From Otatea glauca (Eukaryota > Streptophyta > Magnoliopsida > Poales > Poaceae): DNA of 64,000 nt. The notes beneath the pieces were generated by a model. It saw nothing but the letters and a program-made list of their open reading frames with translations. It made no database searches and had not been told where the DNA came from. Of the stretch, positions 35,171 to 45,954 are shown piece after piece; positions within the stretch are counted from its first letter, which is position 1, and each line of letters opens with the position of its first letter. The position numbers and the translations under genes were made by a program. The stretch lies in assembly GCA_036346275.1 (NCBI GenBank), contig CM070711.1:65511078-65575077 (forward strand). Reading direction: 5' to 3'.

Positions 35171-36549
35171 AGTATCAACCAAAAGGAGATTTCAATCCTG
35201 CGTAGTGTCCATGGACTGTGCAAGGAGAAGAGTCGTGCCGCCGGTATCAACGACGCTCCGGTGAAACATTGAGAATCTGCAGCATCAATCGTCCCTTGCC
35301 AGCTCTGTCCCTGCCAAGGAGGCGCGGAAAGCGAGGAGCCCGCCCCCATGCCATCTTGCAGCCCGCCCTGCCGCCCTGCAGTAGTTCAGTACACTTTCAA
35401 AATCAAGGGTTAGTGACATATGCAATCATTCATTCCATACTTCTCTTTATTTTAGCAGCAGTAGTAAGGAACTAAAGAAAAACGAGATTTACCTGAGCGG
35501 AACGACATGAAGAATATTGTTCCCAAATGTAGCGTGGCAGTACATTGCAGCAGTGAGCCTTTTTGCGTACATACGGTGCAATTTCAAGATCAAGTTTCAA
35601 TTAGTTCCTCAAATAGTTGAAGTTTTAGATGTCTACATCATGTTTCACAGAAGTTTCGAACTAAAAGTTTCAAAAAAAAAATTAGCAAGTTTCACCTAAA
35701 ATTCCATAAAAAAACAAACAAAGAGCAAAAAAAAATCCCTATTGTGCTCACTTTGCGGCTACTGCCCCGCTCTTGCCACTCGTCAGCACCATCACCTCCT
35801 CCCCTTACTCTCCCAAGGGGATGAAGCCAAAGCTTAAAGTCATCCATGACACGCGGGCAACGAAGCAAAGCCATGAGGCGATATAGACAAAGTCAGTGTT
35901 GAACCGCTCTACGATCCAGATGAGGAGGCAGGCGAGGGTTACAGGATCTGACGGATCTTGTCATCGATGATGAGAAAGTTGATCGGATCTGATGGATCAT
36001 GTCACTAGGAAGACGATTGGATCCAATAGATCCTGTCATCGATAATTTCCTCCTACCATGCTACCTTTGCCATGACGATAGCCTCCCTCCTTTGCCCATT
36101 GCACCACCTCTGCATTGCCGATCGTCGCTTCATCCTATCCCTTTGACCATGCCCCTTGCTGGCCGTCGCTCAACCCCGCTCTTCCTAGTCAGAATGATGT
36201 CGAATCCTGCGCGATTCGACTGTGCCGCCGTGTTCGAACTTGCTGCATGCCCCTCTCTGACGGCATCCCTTTTCGATGGCCACTTCACCTCGCCCTCTCC
36301 CATTGCAATGCCGAATTTGATGTGATCCAGCCGCGTTGTCGTGTTCCCCCTCGCCACCCACCCCACTCCGTCACCCTCGCAGCTCTGCGACCATCATGAT
36401 TGATCGTTGCCTCTCGCATGCTTGCGGCCACTCGCCGCATGGAGCACCTACCATTGTCACTGGCCGCACGTCTCTTAAGGGTCGGCCCACCGCCACCACT
36501 TGCCTTTTGTGATTTTGCCGGCGATGGAGATAGAGGTTGTTACAAAAGA
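35171..36549. other. Intergenic DNA left of the copia-type element
   Basis: No gene is recognised. The part 35990-36545 is C-rich with several open frames, none with a recognisable motif. Bases 36550-36554 (gaatg) are the left target duplication of the next element. Confidence 0.4.
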
Positions 36550-36554
36550 GAATG

Positions 36555-37844
36555 TGTAGGATCGAAATATACTAATCTAGCAATCAGAGGGGGGTGAATG
36601 ATTGCGCGGAAGCTAAAATCAAATTTTTGATCTACTAAAACTTCACCCCAATTCGGACTCAAATAATTGCTTCGTATTCAACAAAACAGAGTTAGATGCA
36701 TTCGGTAAATCGCTAATTTCTGGAGATCCAACCGTCGGATTGACCTGCAATTTGAACTGTAGAAACCAGATTCCAATACGAATCTAGTCAAAAAGGAATC
36801 AACTCGATCGGACCTACGGATCAAAAGTTATTAACCTCGCAAGTATGCTGTGACAGATTATGACGAGAATTGACCAAACCCTAATTTCGTGATTAATCAC
36901 AATCTACAAAAGATTAACCAACGAAACTTTCAGGAACTCTAAATTGATACCCTAGAAAGGTTTTAGATGGATCAAATCAAGATTAAACTTGTTAAATCAA
37001 GAGAGACAATGAATCAATCTACTAAATCGAAACCGAGCAGCCAAACTAAAAATTCAGAATACTGTAGCAAACCACGCACGAACAAACCAGAAACCGAGCG
37101 GTCGTATGAACAGTAACCGCGCATGAACAGTAGCAAAAAGCGAATCACTATAGCGTGGATGTTTACTGTAGCCTCGCGATTTTCCTTCGCTTCGTCGCTT
37201 TCGCGCAAGGAACTCCAGCGCAAGAAGAAATTGATTTTATTTCTTTTGTCTAATTTGGTTAGAGTACTCCAAACAAAAGAGTACAAACCCTAAAACCTAG
37301 CTCTCTCATCTAAACAGAGACACCCTCTCCTATTTATAATGAGCAACAGTTCGCATGCATATCCATCCGCCCAACATAGCCCAATACATGCAAACCGCCC
37401 CAATCAATTATAATCGCACGCGGACGGCCCACTGCGCGCTCGCGTGACTAACCAGCCTCTATGTGCACCGTTCTCTAGCCCGAACGTCCCGCATGACATC
37501 CTTGACCACTAAGACCTCGGTTCCTCCCGAACCTAGTCCCGAACCTCGGTTCCTCCATGAACCTAGTTCGGTCCGTCATCGACCACGTTCGCCTCAAGCA
37601 ACACCTGCACATGAGTAAACAAGAAACAACTCCGAGCACAAGTCCACGACTTGACTCAACATCAATCCATGCAACCACTCACACGAGCGCATTGCATAAA
37701 GCAAAACCATTACCATGCTATCACAAGCATATCAAGTAAAACATCCAAATAGCACATGCCAAAGCACCACACATGCCATGAGCACAACCACTTTGCAATG
37801 CCAATTTCATCACTAAGCCAATTTTTCAAAGACATGATCTTACA
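36555..37844 (-). repeat. 3' LTR of the gag-only copia element
   Basis: On the plus strand it starts TGTAGGATCG and ends GATCTTACA, giving TGTA...TACA termini. A minus-strand TATA box, TATAAATA, is at 37331-37338. It differs from the other LTR only by scattered single changes and small indels, mostly near 37030-37090. Confidence 0.92.
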
Positions 37845-39589
37845 ATCTCCCTTGATGAAAACATTGGCAACACCACTAGAATTGAACATTGGCATTCACT
37901 CATAAAGAAAAGTTTTGAAATCAAAAGGTTTCAAAATCAAAAGCCAAAGTGAAAACACAAAATCTCCCTTTGACAAATATTCAAGGTGAAAAACTCCCCT
38001 AGGTGAAAATAAGAAAATATCTCCCTAAAAGGAAAAATATGAGTGAATGAATGAATACCACTTAAACAAGAACATGTGCATGTGTAAAGTGCATGTAAAA
38101 AGTTCTCCAAAGTGGCAAAGTTCTCCCCCTTTGACAATGGATTCATCAAGAACACAAAGAGAAAAACAAAATTTTTTTTTGTTTTTTTTAAATTTGACAA
38201 TTTTTTTATGTAATGAGCATTCTAAGTCATCCACAAATGTTGCAAATTCATCACCAAGTCATGCTATCAAAAATACTTGCACCCTCAAATCTACACATAG
38301 ACAATGTAGAATAAGCATAACTAGAAATTAAGTATTATTAACAATTTATTGCATGGCATGATCTCCTTTCTCAACAATCTCAAAACCTGAAAACATTGAA
38401 TTTTGTGCACTTTATTGATACTTGAAAAAGCGATTCATTGATTGATTGCAACAATAACAATTACCAGGAATTATATGCACCATCACCTTACTTTTCAACT
38501 ATGCCAAGCCTCATTTCATAAGCTTAAGGTTTCATAGTTTCGTCATACACAACCTCTTCCAAGTTCATATCAAAGTGCAATGATAAGCGGTCTCGTAAAG
38601 AAGAAGTGCGATAGTACATAACCTTGATCTTGCATTTACCAACAATCACTCTTTGAGCTTTAGCACTTAATTTTGATAAATTTCATATTTAGCACTTTTG
38701 AGCAGAATCAAGATAGCCAAGAAGGTTCAACCATGACAAGATTTAATTCAAGTTGTCATTCCAATTAAATAGTCATGACATAAACTACACCATATATGCA
38801 TAAACATGAAGTTGCAACGACCTTGTAGCATAAACATGGCTTCAAATGACATATATGTATGATATATAATGCTCATTACTTTTCATTGTTTTTCATTTTT
38901 TTGTTTTTCATTTACTGAAACACACAAAATAAAAGTATGTTAACAAAATTTTACAAAGTTTTCACAAACTCCCCTCAAAACAACATCTTAAAACTTTCTT
39001 CAAAATTGTCACCCAGTGGGATTAATTTTATAAACAAAAGTCTAAAAGAACAGTCCTCTCACTAGGCAAACGAAATAAATTTTCACCAAAAGTCCATTAA
39101 CTCCCCTCAAACAAATAACCAATGAAATCAAAAGAGAGGTGATGATATACATGTGTTTGAGTTATCACGGTATGTTCATTAAGCATAAGTATGAATCATG
39201 ATAAATAAATCTGAACATGAAAAGGCATGATTTAAGATATAACATAATTGAACATGCCGGGATACATATGAGCATATAAGCAAACATCTCATCTCATACC
39301 ACAATTAGATATCTGTGAATGTAAAAGATATGAGTGTATAAAATAGCTCACAAAGTAGGTGAAGAATTATCGCACATGCCTCTTGAAGGCCATCTCAAGG
39401 GTGAGAACCATCCAAGTCTTGATCACATCTTACAAAAGACCAAGATCCACTAAGCTTCGTTCTCCAACCCGCATCCAAAAAACCTACATAGCACTAGAAG
39501 ATGTCGAGGCCTCGATCTGGGTTAGAAATAAAGCATTTAGGAATCCATCTTGAGACACACGACACACAAAGCAGATAGGCACAACACGA
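37845..39589 (-). other. 3' noncoding interior of the gag-only copia element
   Basis: This region takes the place where pol would end and the 3' LTR begin. It has several 'ctcccct' and 'ctccctttgacaa' purine/pyrimidine tracts (37966, 37990, 38115, 38970, 39100), like the noncoding tail of SIRE-type elements. No pol motif was found. Confidence 0.55.
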
Positions 39590-41700
39590 GTATTCTTATG
39601 CACAAAATCAGTTTGCCCTTTCCGTGTTTCTAGCAACAAAAGGTGTTTGCATCACCCTAGGCACATAATGAGGAGTAAAGCGTGCTTGTCTGAAATTAGA
39701 CCTAGCCTTAGTATTTTCTTTCTTTTGTTGTTTGGCTAGTCTAAAGCAAAAATCTACTAAGTGTCCATCTCTACCACAATGAGTGCAAGTGTACTTAACA
39801 CGATGTCTAGCTTTAGAAATGAAGCAACATTTGCATTCATCATAGTAGAGGATAAAACTCAGTGAGACTTAAAGACAATTTTCTTAGGCTCATTAATACT
39901 CTTAATTTTATCATTGCAAAGAGCCTGAACAACAGTGGGTGGTTTGGTTTCATATGAAGCATAAGGATCAAAACCTAAACCTTTCTTGTTTGAGCTAACC
40001 TTAGATTGATCCAAAATCATGTTCAAATTTTTCTTGCCATTAGTGAAACGTTCTAAAGAATTTTGCAAGTAATCAACCTTCTTAGCAAGAGTTAAACAAT
40101 TATTGCATGGAACGTCCACTTTAGCCTTTTGCTTGCGACAGTTTGAGCATGAAAGAACCTCATGAGTGAGCAAATCATTTGTCATTTGAGAAACTCTAGC
40201 ATTAGCATCATGCAACTTCAATTCAAGAATTGAACATTTAGAACAAGAAGTTGATTCATCCAAATTAGAAGTAGAGGAACTAGCATCTTTAATTTGTTTG
40301 CAATTCAAAGCAACAAGTTTCTCATTCTTCTCAATTTCATCTCTAAGCTTATCAAGAGTTGAAGCATGAACATTTCTTAGTGAAGTAAGCTCGAATAAAT
40401 TAAGTCACATGATTTGCAAGCATCATCATCGGAAATCAAGGATTTAAGTCTAGCAATTTCAAAGATTCAAAGATTCAATCAAAACATCATGTTTCTTAAT
40501 TTTCTTGTTTCTTTTCTCTAAGCGTACCAAGACGAACAACAGCATCTGAAAGCTCATCGTAAGAAGGATTTACCTCGTTTCCCTCACTGTCAAGTTCATC
40601 TTCGGTTGAGCTGTCCATACTTGCCATGAGACACAAGCTCGTCAAGTCTTGTCTCGTCTTACCTTTGGATATTGTATCTTCATCATCGCTTTGAGTCTAC
40701 ATCACTCAAGTTGACTTGTTCAAGTCTTTGAAAGAACTCGATGCACAACTTTGCTATTTAGGAAGCTCCTTTTCTTCTTGTCATTGAATGGGCGCTTGTA
40801 CTTTGTCTCTTTCTCCTCCTTCGATGATTTACCCGCAAGTTTAGGACAATTTGGACGAATGTGGTTGAGATCACCACACCGATAGCATCTTGGAGGGCCA
40901 CCATCAACTCTCTTCCTCATTCTCACATTCTCGCAAAGCTTTATTAAAGCGAGAAGAGAGTGATGCCAAGTCTTCTTCCGGAAATTCCTCAATCTGTTCA
41001 TCGGTTAGTGAAGATAAGAAAGACAAAGCAAAACTTGAAGAAGCATTATTATGAGACATGCTAGATTGGGAGGTCAAAGCAATTGATTTGTGATCATTCT
41101 TCCTAGCAAGAACATCCAATTCATGAGTTTTTAATTTAGAGAAAAGAACATCTAAAGTAAGTGTACTCATGACAGTTGATTCTCTAATGGATGTAACTTT
41201 CATCTCCCAAATAGACATGTCTAATGCACCAAGCAATTGTCTAGCATTAGCAGCATCGTCATAGCTAACCCCAACAAAGACGTAAATTGCTAAGAATTTT
41301 ATTAAAGCGTGCAAAGAAGTCATCTACAGACTCACTGTGTTTCATCTCAAACGCATATATTCTTTTTTGTAAATATCTTGGCGAACCTCTTTGACAGTGT
41401 TTGATCCCTCATGATAGTCACAAAGAGATTTCCATACCTCATATGCGGATCGAAGATGAACTACTCGATCGAAGTCGCTACGCCCCAAGCCCTGGATGAT
41501 CAAGTTCTGCGCCTTTGCCGTTTGCTTCAACATGCGCGATTGGCGTCGTTGGCGTTGTCGTTCTCAGGAACTTCGTACGGCTTGTAAACCTTCTCCCAAA
41601 TTGCGAAGCCCTGCGCTTGGATGTACGCCTCCATCTTGGCCTTCCAAAACTGAAAATCAACACCATCGAACACACACGGTTTTGTCGAATAACGATCCAT
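39590..41700 (-). pseudogene. Copia gag with two CCHC zinc knuckles, frame-broken
   Basis: The likely start is the ATG at 41700 (MDRYSTKPCVFDGVDFQFWK), a typical copia gag opening. The gag core continues through LRSAYEVWKSLCDYHEGS and YDDAANARQLLGALD. The first zinc knuckle, CYRCGDLNHIRPNC (CX2CX4HX4C), is near 40850-40895. A long Cys/Ser spacer (39859-40308) with several CX2C pairs follows. A second knuckle, CTHCGRDGHLVDFC, lies near 39750-39795, and coding fades at about 39590. Frame breaks occur near 41530, near 41335 and near 40950-41000, so the reading is not continuous. Gag would form the particle that packages element RNA. Confidence 0.75.
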
Positions 41701-41738
41701 GAATCTAATCACCGGTTAAGATAAATTAGAAAAACCGT

Positions 41739-41750
41739 GCTCTGATACCA
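41739..41750 (-). other. Primer-binding site of the gag-only copia element
   Basis: The minus strand reads TGGTATCAGAGC, complementary to initiator tRNA-Met, two bases from the LTR end. It shows the priming site is intact. Confidence 0.88.
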
Positions 41751-41752
41751 CT

Positions 41753-43042
41753 TGTAGGATCGAAATATACTAATCTAGCAATCAGAGGGGGGTGAATGAT
41801 TGCGCGGAAGCTAAAATCAAATTTTTGATCTACTAAAACTTCACCCCAATTCGGACTCAAATAATTGCTTCGTATTCAACAAAACAGAGTTAGATGCATT
41901 CGGTAAATCGCTAATTTCTGGAGATCCAACCGTCGGATTGACCTGCAATTTGAACTGTAGAAACCAGATTCCAATACGAATCTAGTCAAAAAGGAATCAA
42001 CTCGATCGGACCTACGGATCAAAAGTTATTAACCTCGCAAGTATGCTGTGACAGATTATGACGAGAATTGACCAAACCCTAATTTCGTGATTAATCACAA
42101 TCTACAAAAGATTAACCAACGAAACTTTCAGGAACTCTAAATTGATACCCTAGAAAGGTTTTAGATGGATCAAATCAAGATTAAACTTGTTAAATCAAGA
42201 GAGACAATGAATCAATCTACTAAATCGAAACCGAAAGCGACCAAACTAAAAATTCGAATCTCGTAGCAAACCACGCACGAACAAACCGAAACCGAGCGGT
42301 CGTATGAACAGTAACCGCGCATGAACAGTAGCAAAAAGCGAATCACTATAGCGTGGATGTTTACTGTAGCCTCGCGATTTTCCTTCGCTTCGTCGCTTTC
42401 ATTGCAAGGAACTCCAGCGCAAGAAGAAATTGATTTTATTTCTTTTGTCTAATTTGGTTAGAGTACTCCAAACAAAAGAGTACAAACCCTAAAACCTAGC
42501 TCTCTCATCTAAACAGAGACGACCCTCTCCTATTTATAATGAGCAACAGTTCGCATGCATATCCATCCGCCCAACATAGCCCAATACATGCAAACCGCCC
42601 CGAATCAATTACAATCGCACGCGGACGCCCACTGCGCTTTCGCGTGACTAACCGACCTCTATGTGCACCGTTCTCTGCCCGAACGTCCCGCATGACATCC
42701 TTGACCACTAAGACCTCGGTTCCTCCTGAACCTAGTCCCAACCTCGGTTCCTCCATGAACCTAGTTCCGGTCCCGTCATCGACCACGTTAGCCTCAAGCA
42801 ACACTGCGCATGAGTAAACAAGAAACAACTCGAGCACAAGTCCACGACTTGACTCAACATCAATCCATGCAACCACTCACACGAGCGCATTGCATAAAGC
42901 AAAACCATTACCATGCTATCACAAGCATATCAAGTAAAACATCTGAAATAGCACATGCCAAAGCACCACACATGCCATGAGCACAACCACTTTGCAATGC
43001 CAATTTCATCACTAAGCCAATTTTTCAGCACATGATCTTACA
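41753..43042 (-). repeat. 5' LTR of the gag-only copia element
   Basis: This is the second 1290-bp LTR, TGTA...TACA. A minus-strand TATA box, TATAAATA, is at 42531-42538. Near identity to 36555-37844 points to recent insertion. Confidence 0.92.
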
Positions 43043-43047
43043 GAATG

Positions 43048-43980
43048 CGTGAAGAAACACACGTACGTGCTGAGTAAAGAGGAAGAGATGGGATAAGAAA
43101 GGAGAGGTGGACATACCTAATATCTTCCATTTAATCGAATGACCCGAACGTATCCTGATTTTTTTTTTCAACGGTACAATGTTCTTCAGTTTTCCTCGAA
43201 AATGGATGTAGATTATAGTGTCGGATGAATAAATCGCTTAGCCGTCCCATGCAGCGGGTACAAAAGGTAGGGAACAACCAGGCAACCAGCAAGGAGCGTT
43301 TAGTGCATTCCCTGGCCGAGAGTCAAATCGAAAAGCTTTTAGGTTAATCTCCTGAGCGCGAGACCTTCTCCATGGAATCCTAACCTCCACGCTACCATAA
43401 TCAAGTAACCAGAAAAGAATCCCTTTTTCTCTAAACTTAATTACTATGCTAAATCTAGGACACACTGATGAGAGGTTGGGACTACGATAATATGATCTGT
43501 ATATGGATAAGTTGCGGGCTAGTACCATAAACTAGAGTAGTTGGCGCTAGGCAGAATCCTGCCTAATCCCATCCCTACGTAAACTAGCAGTTCAGCTGGG
43601 ACCTGGGAACCTGTGCTCCAATCAGCCGATGCTTGATGCCCGACTCTGCATCGTGTGCGCCGCAGAAGTTGTATGCTTTTCGCATCTCCATGCACATGCA
43701 TCTCGCCCGGGTAAAAGTAGCTTTTGCAGCTTGCGCGCGCGGACACACTTCACTTCACTGGCTAGTGGCCACTGGCCAGTCTTTTATTCCTGTTGTTGCC
43801 TACCCTTTTGCCTTCCATGGCGAGTTTTTTTTATCGCCATCTGACTTGATTTTGTACTGTTCCCTGCAACTTGCCATAAACTGACAATTGGGTTGGAACA
43901 AGTGTACGGGCAGCCAATTTGAAATGGCATTGTCAGGAGCTATAGGCCATGCATTTCGTGTTTTCCCCACCAGTTTTTTA
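43048..43980. other. Intergenic DNA
   Basis: No gene is recognised. Short open frames on both strands lack motifs. The region ends at the TA flanking the next MITE. Confidence 0.4.
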
Positions 43981-44260
43981 CTCCCTCCGTTGATAAATAT
44001 AAGACGTATTTCGACTTTACACAATGATTAAGTTTATGGTGAAATTGAGAAAGTCATAAGAGGAAATGACTTACATATCCCTCTTAATTGTCTTGAAAGA
44101 TGAGATAATATTTTGTGTAGGTGGTAATGAATAAATGCATATAGTTGAGAGAGAATAAAGAAGGGTATATGTGAAAAGACTCATTAAATCTACATGCACG
44201 TCTTATATTTTTTAACAAAATCATTCAAGCTATAGACTTTATATTTATCAACGGAGGGAG
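43981..44260. mobile_element. Stowaway-type MITE
   Basis: The 280-bp element begins CTCCCTCCGTTGATAAATAT; its reverse complement begins with the same 20 bases, a perfect terminal inverted repeat slightly longer than quoted. The left flank is TA; the right flank is TC, so the duplicated TA has probably mutated. The interior is AT-rich and noncoding. Confidence 0.85.
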
Positions 44261-45954
44261 TCCTGTATTATAGCCATGTTACCAGTATCAACGTTTTTAT
44301 AACGCGTGTCCTGAAATCTACACCAGTACAGCACCATTCAGGAGAAAGGAATTGAATATTTGGATGTACAGAAGTCAGATATGTAGCTGACCGAATTACC
44401 ATTTCCCTTATGCAGCGGAGGCTTCTGACTCCTGAGTCCTGAGTTCTCCGACTTTGCTCGAGTTTTTGTGCAATACTTGTGCTCTAGTCTTTGACTTTGT
44501 TGAGATAAAAAGAGCACTTTAATTATCTTTTTAAATTAAAGTGCATTGTCAGGACCTAGGACCACGCTTGGCGTGGTTGGTTAGCATGCGGAACGCCAGC
44601 TCTAGTTTGAGCGCCGCTTGATTATACAACACGCGTGTATGCGTGGAGTGTGTGCGCTCGCGTTTGTAACTTGGCTGTTGTTTCTTCTTTTTAAATAAAT
44701 GCTAGTGCTTCCATCAATTTTTGAAAGTTCTATCTCCTGTTCTATCTCCCAAAACGCGGCCGATTTATCCTGCCAAAGATACTTTACACAGTACTTCAAG
44801 AAGCATGCTAGGTTCAGATCGAGTGGACCCCGAGGCTAAACACATCGCCCCACTACTGCGAAGTGAACTACCAAGCGTCTATAGCCTGATCCTTTACATT
44901 ACACGAGCCCAAAGGTTTAGATCATGTGATCCATCGCGATAAAACTCGAGCCCTACTCGGATCTCAGATCCAGCATATATATATATACTAACACATGGAA
45001 TCCTATACCAATCATCTGTAACCATGGTCCTACAGTGCTGCTCCGAAGGATCACTGGATCAGTCGTGATTCGCATTCACCCTTCCGATTTAAGTTTCTTG
45101 GCCACTTCCAATTACGACTGTGTGTCAGCTGGTTTGATTAATTAACCATCCTGCATGCACGCCTACCTGTATTTTCTTTTCCCCCAACTACTAAAGGAAG
45201 AAGAACATTGATGCCCGTGAATCCAGCCATCATCATGCATTCCGCACCCATTGTACAGATCCGAAACAAACATCTCCCAGAGATGTATTCAATGTTAACC
45301 TGTCGGTACAAGTCGGTCTAAATTTATAATGAGAGAGAACTAACATAAAATGGTTTAAATGCTCAAGAGTTAAGACCCGTAGCCTTGCACGGGCATCAGA
45401 TTAATGGAAATAGCAGACATTGAACGGCAGCACTGGAGGTCAAAGAAAAGATCTGATTAGGTGCATAGTATCTTTGCAGTTGATGGAGCTCTGAAACCAA
45501 CACCAGTTTCTACGAACGCAGCAGGTCAAGCATGCAGCAATGTCAACTCCTGCTTCTTTGATGAAAGTCCTTGCTCAACCACCGGTTACGAAATAAACGC
45601 TGGCAATTGATAGCGCGCATCACTGAAGGCCAAAGCACAGATAGTTAAACAATGTGTTTGGTAATACTAGGCGAAACTAAAAATGATTCAATTGTATACA
45701 ACTGGAACCGTGGAACATGTTGAGAATGCAGCAATTCCTACTGTATATTGACGACCATTGCTATTGAGGTATATATGACATCTCAATGCACTGTATTCAG
45801 GAGTCAGGTCAAGAAGAGACAAGAGTACCAGAACAACTTAGACCAGAACTAAGTGCGAATGGTTCCTTCATTGAAGTTTCGAGCAAGTCAAGACTGATGT
45901 CAGTCAACAAATGAGATTTACATAAGTTACATGGGTCCTTCATATTCTACGACT
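44261..45954. other. Intergenic DNA downstream of the UBTD-like pseudogene
   Basis: No convincing coding exon. An (AT)n tract is at 44974-44988. The right part probably includes the former 3' UTR of the UBTD-like gene. Confidence 0.4.

Larger units (their letters stand above)
36555..43042 (-). mobile_element. Young non-autonomous copia-type LTR element (gag only), 6.49 kb
   Basis: Both LTRs are 1290 bp (36555-37844 and 41753-43042) and almost identical. An exact 5-bp target duplication, gaatg, flanks the element at 36550-36554 and 43043-43047. The primer-binding site TGGTATCAGAGC (minus, 41739-41750) is two bases from the right LTR, which is therefore the 5' LTR. At the other end, minus-strand CATCAAGGGAGAT precedes the 3' LTR as polypurine tract. 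The 3.9-kb interior has gag but no integrase, reverse transcriptase or RNase H motif in any frame. Gag type and tract resemble SIRE-like copia elements; this placement is inference. Confidence 0.9.

Noticed and set aside
35999..36399. Open frames of about 100 codons with Pro/Ser/Leu-rich sequence
   Set aside because: No motif, overlapping frames on both strands, and no exon-like boundaries; likely chance frames in C-rich DNA.
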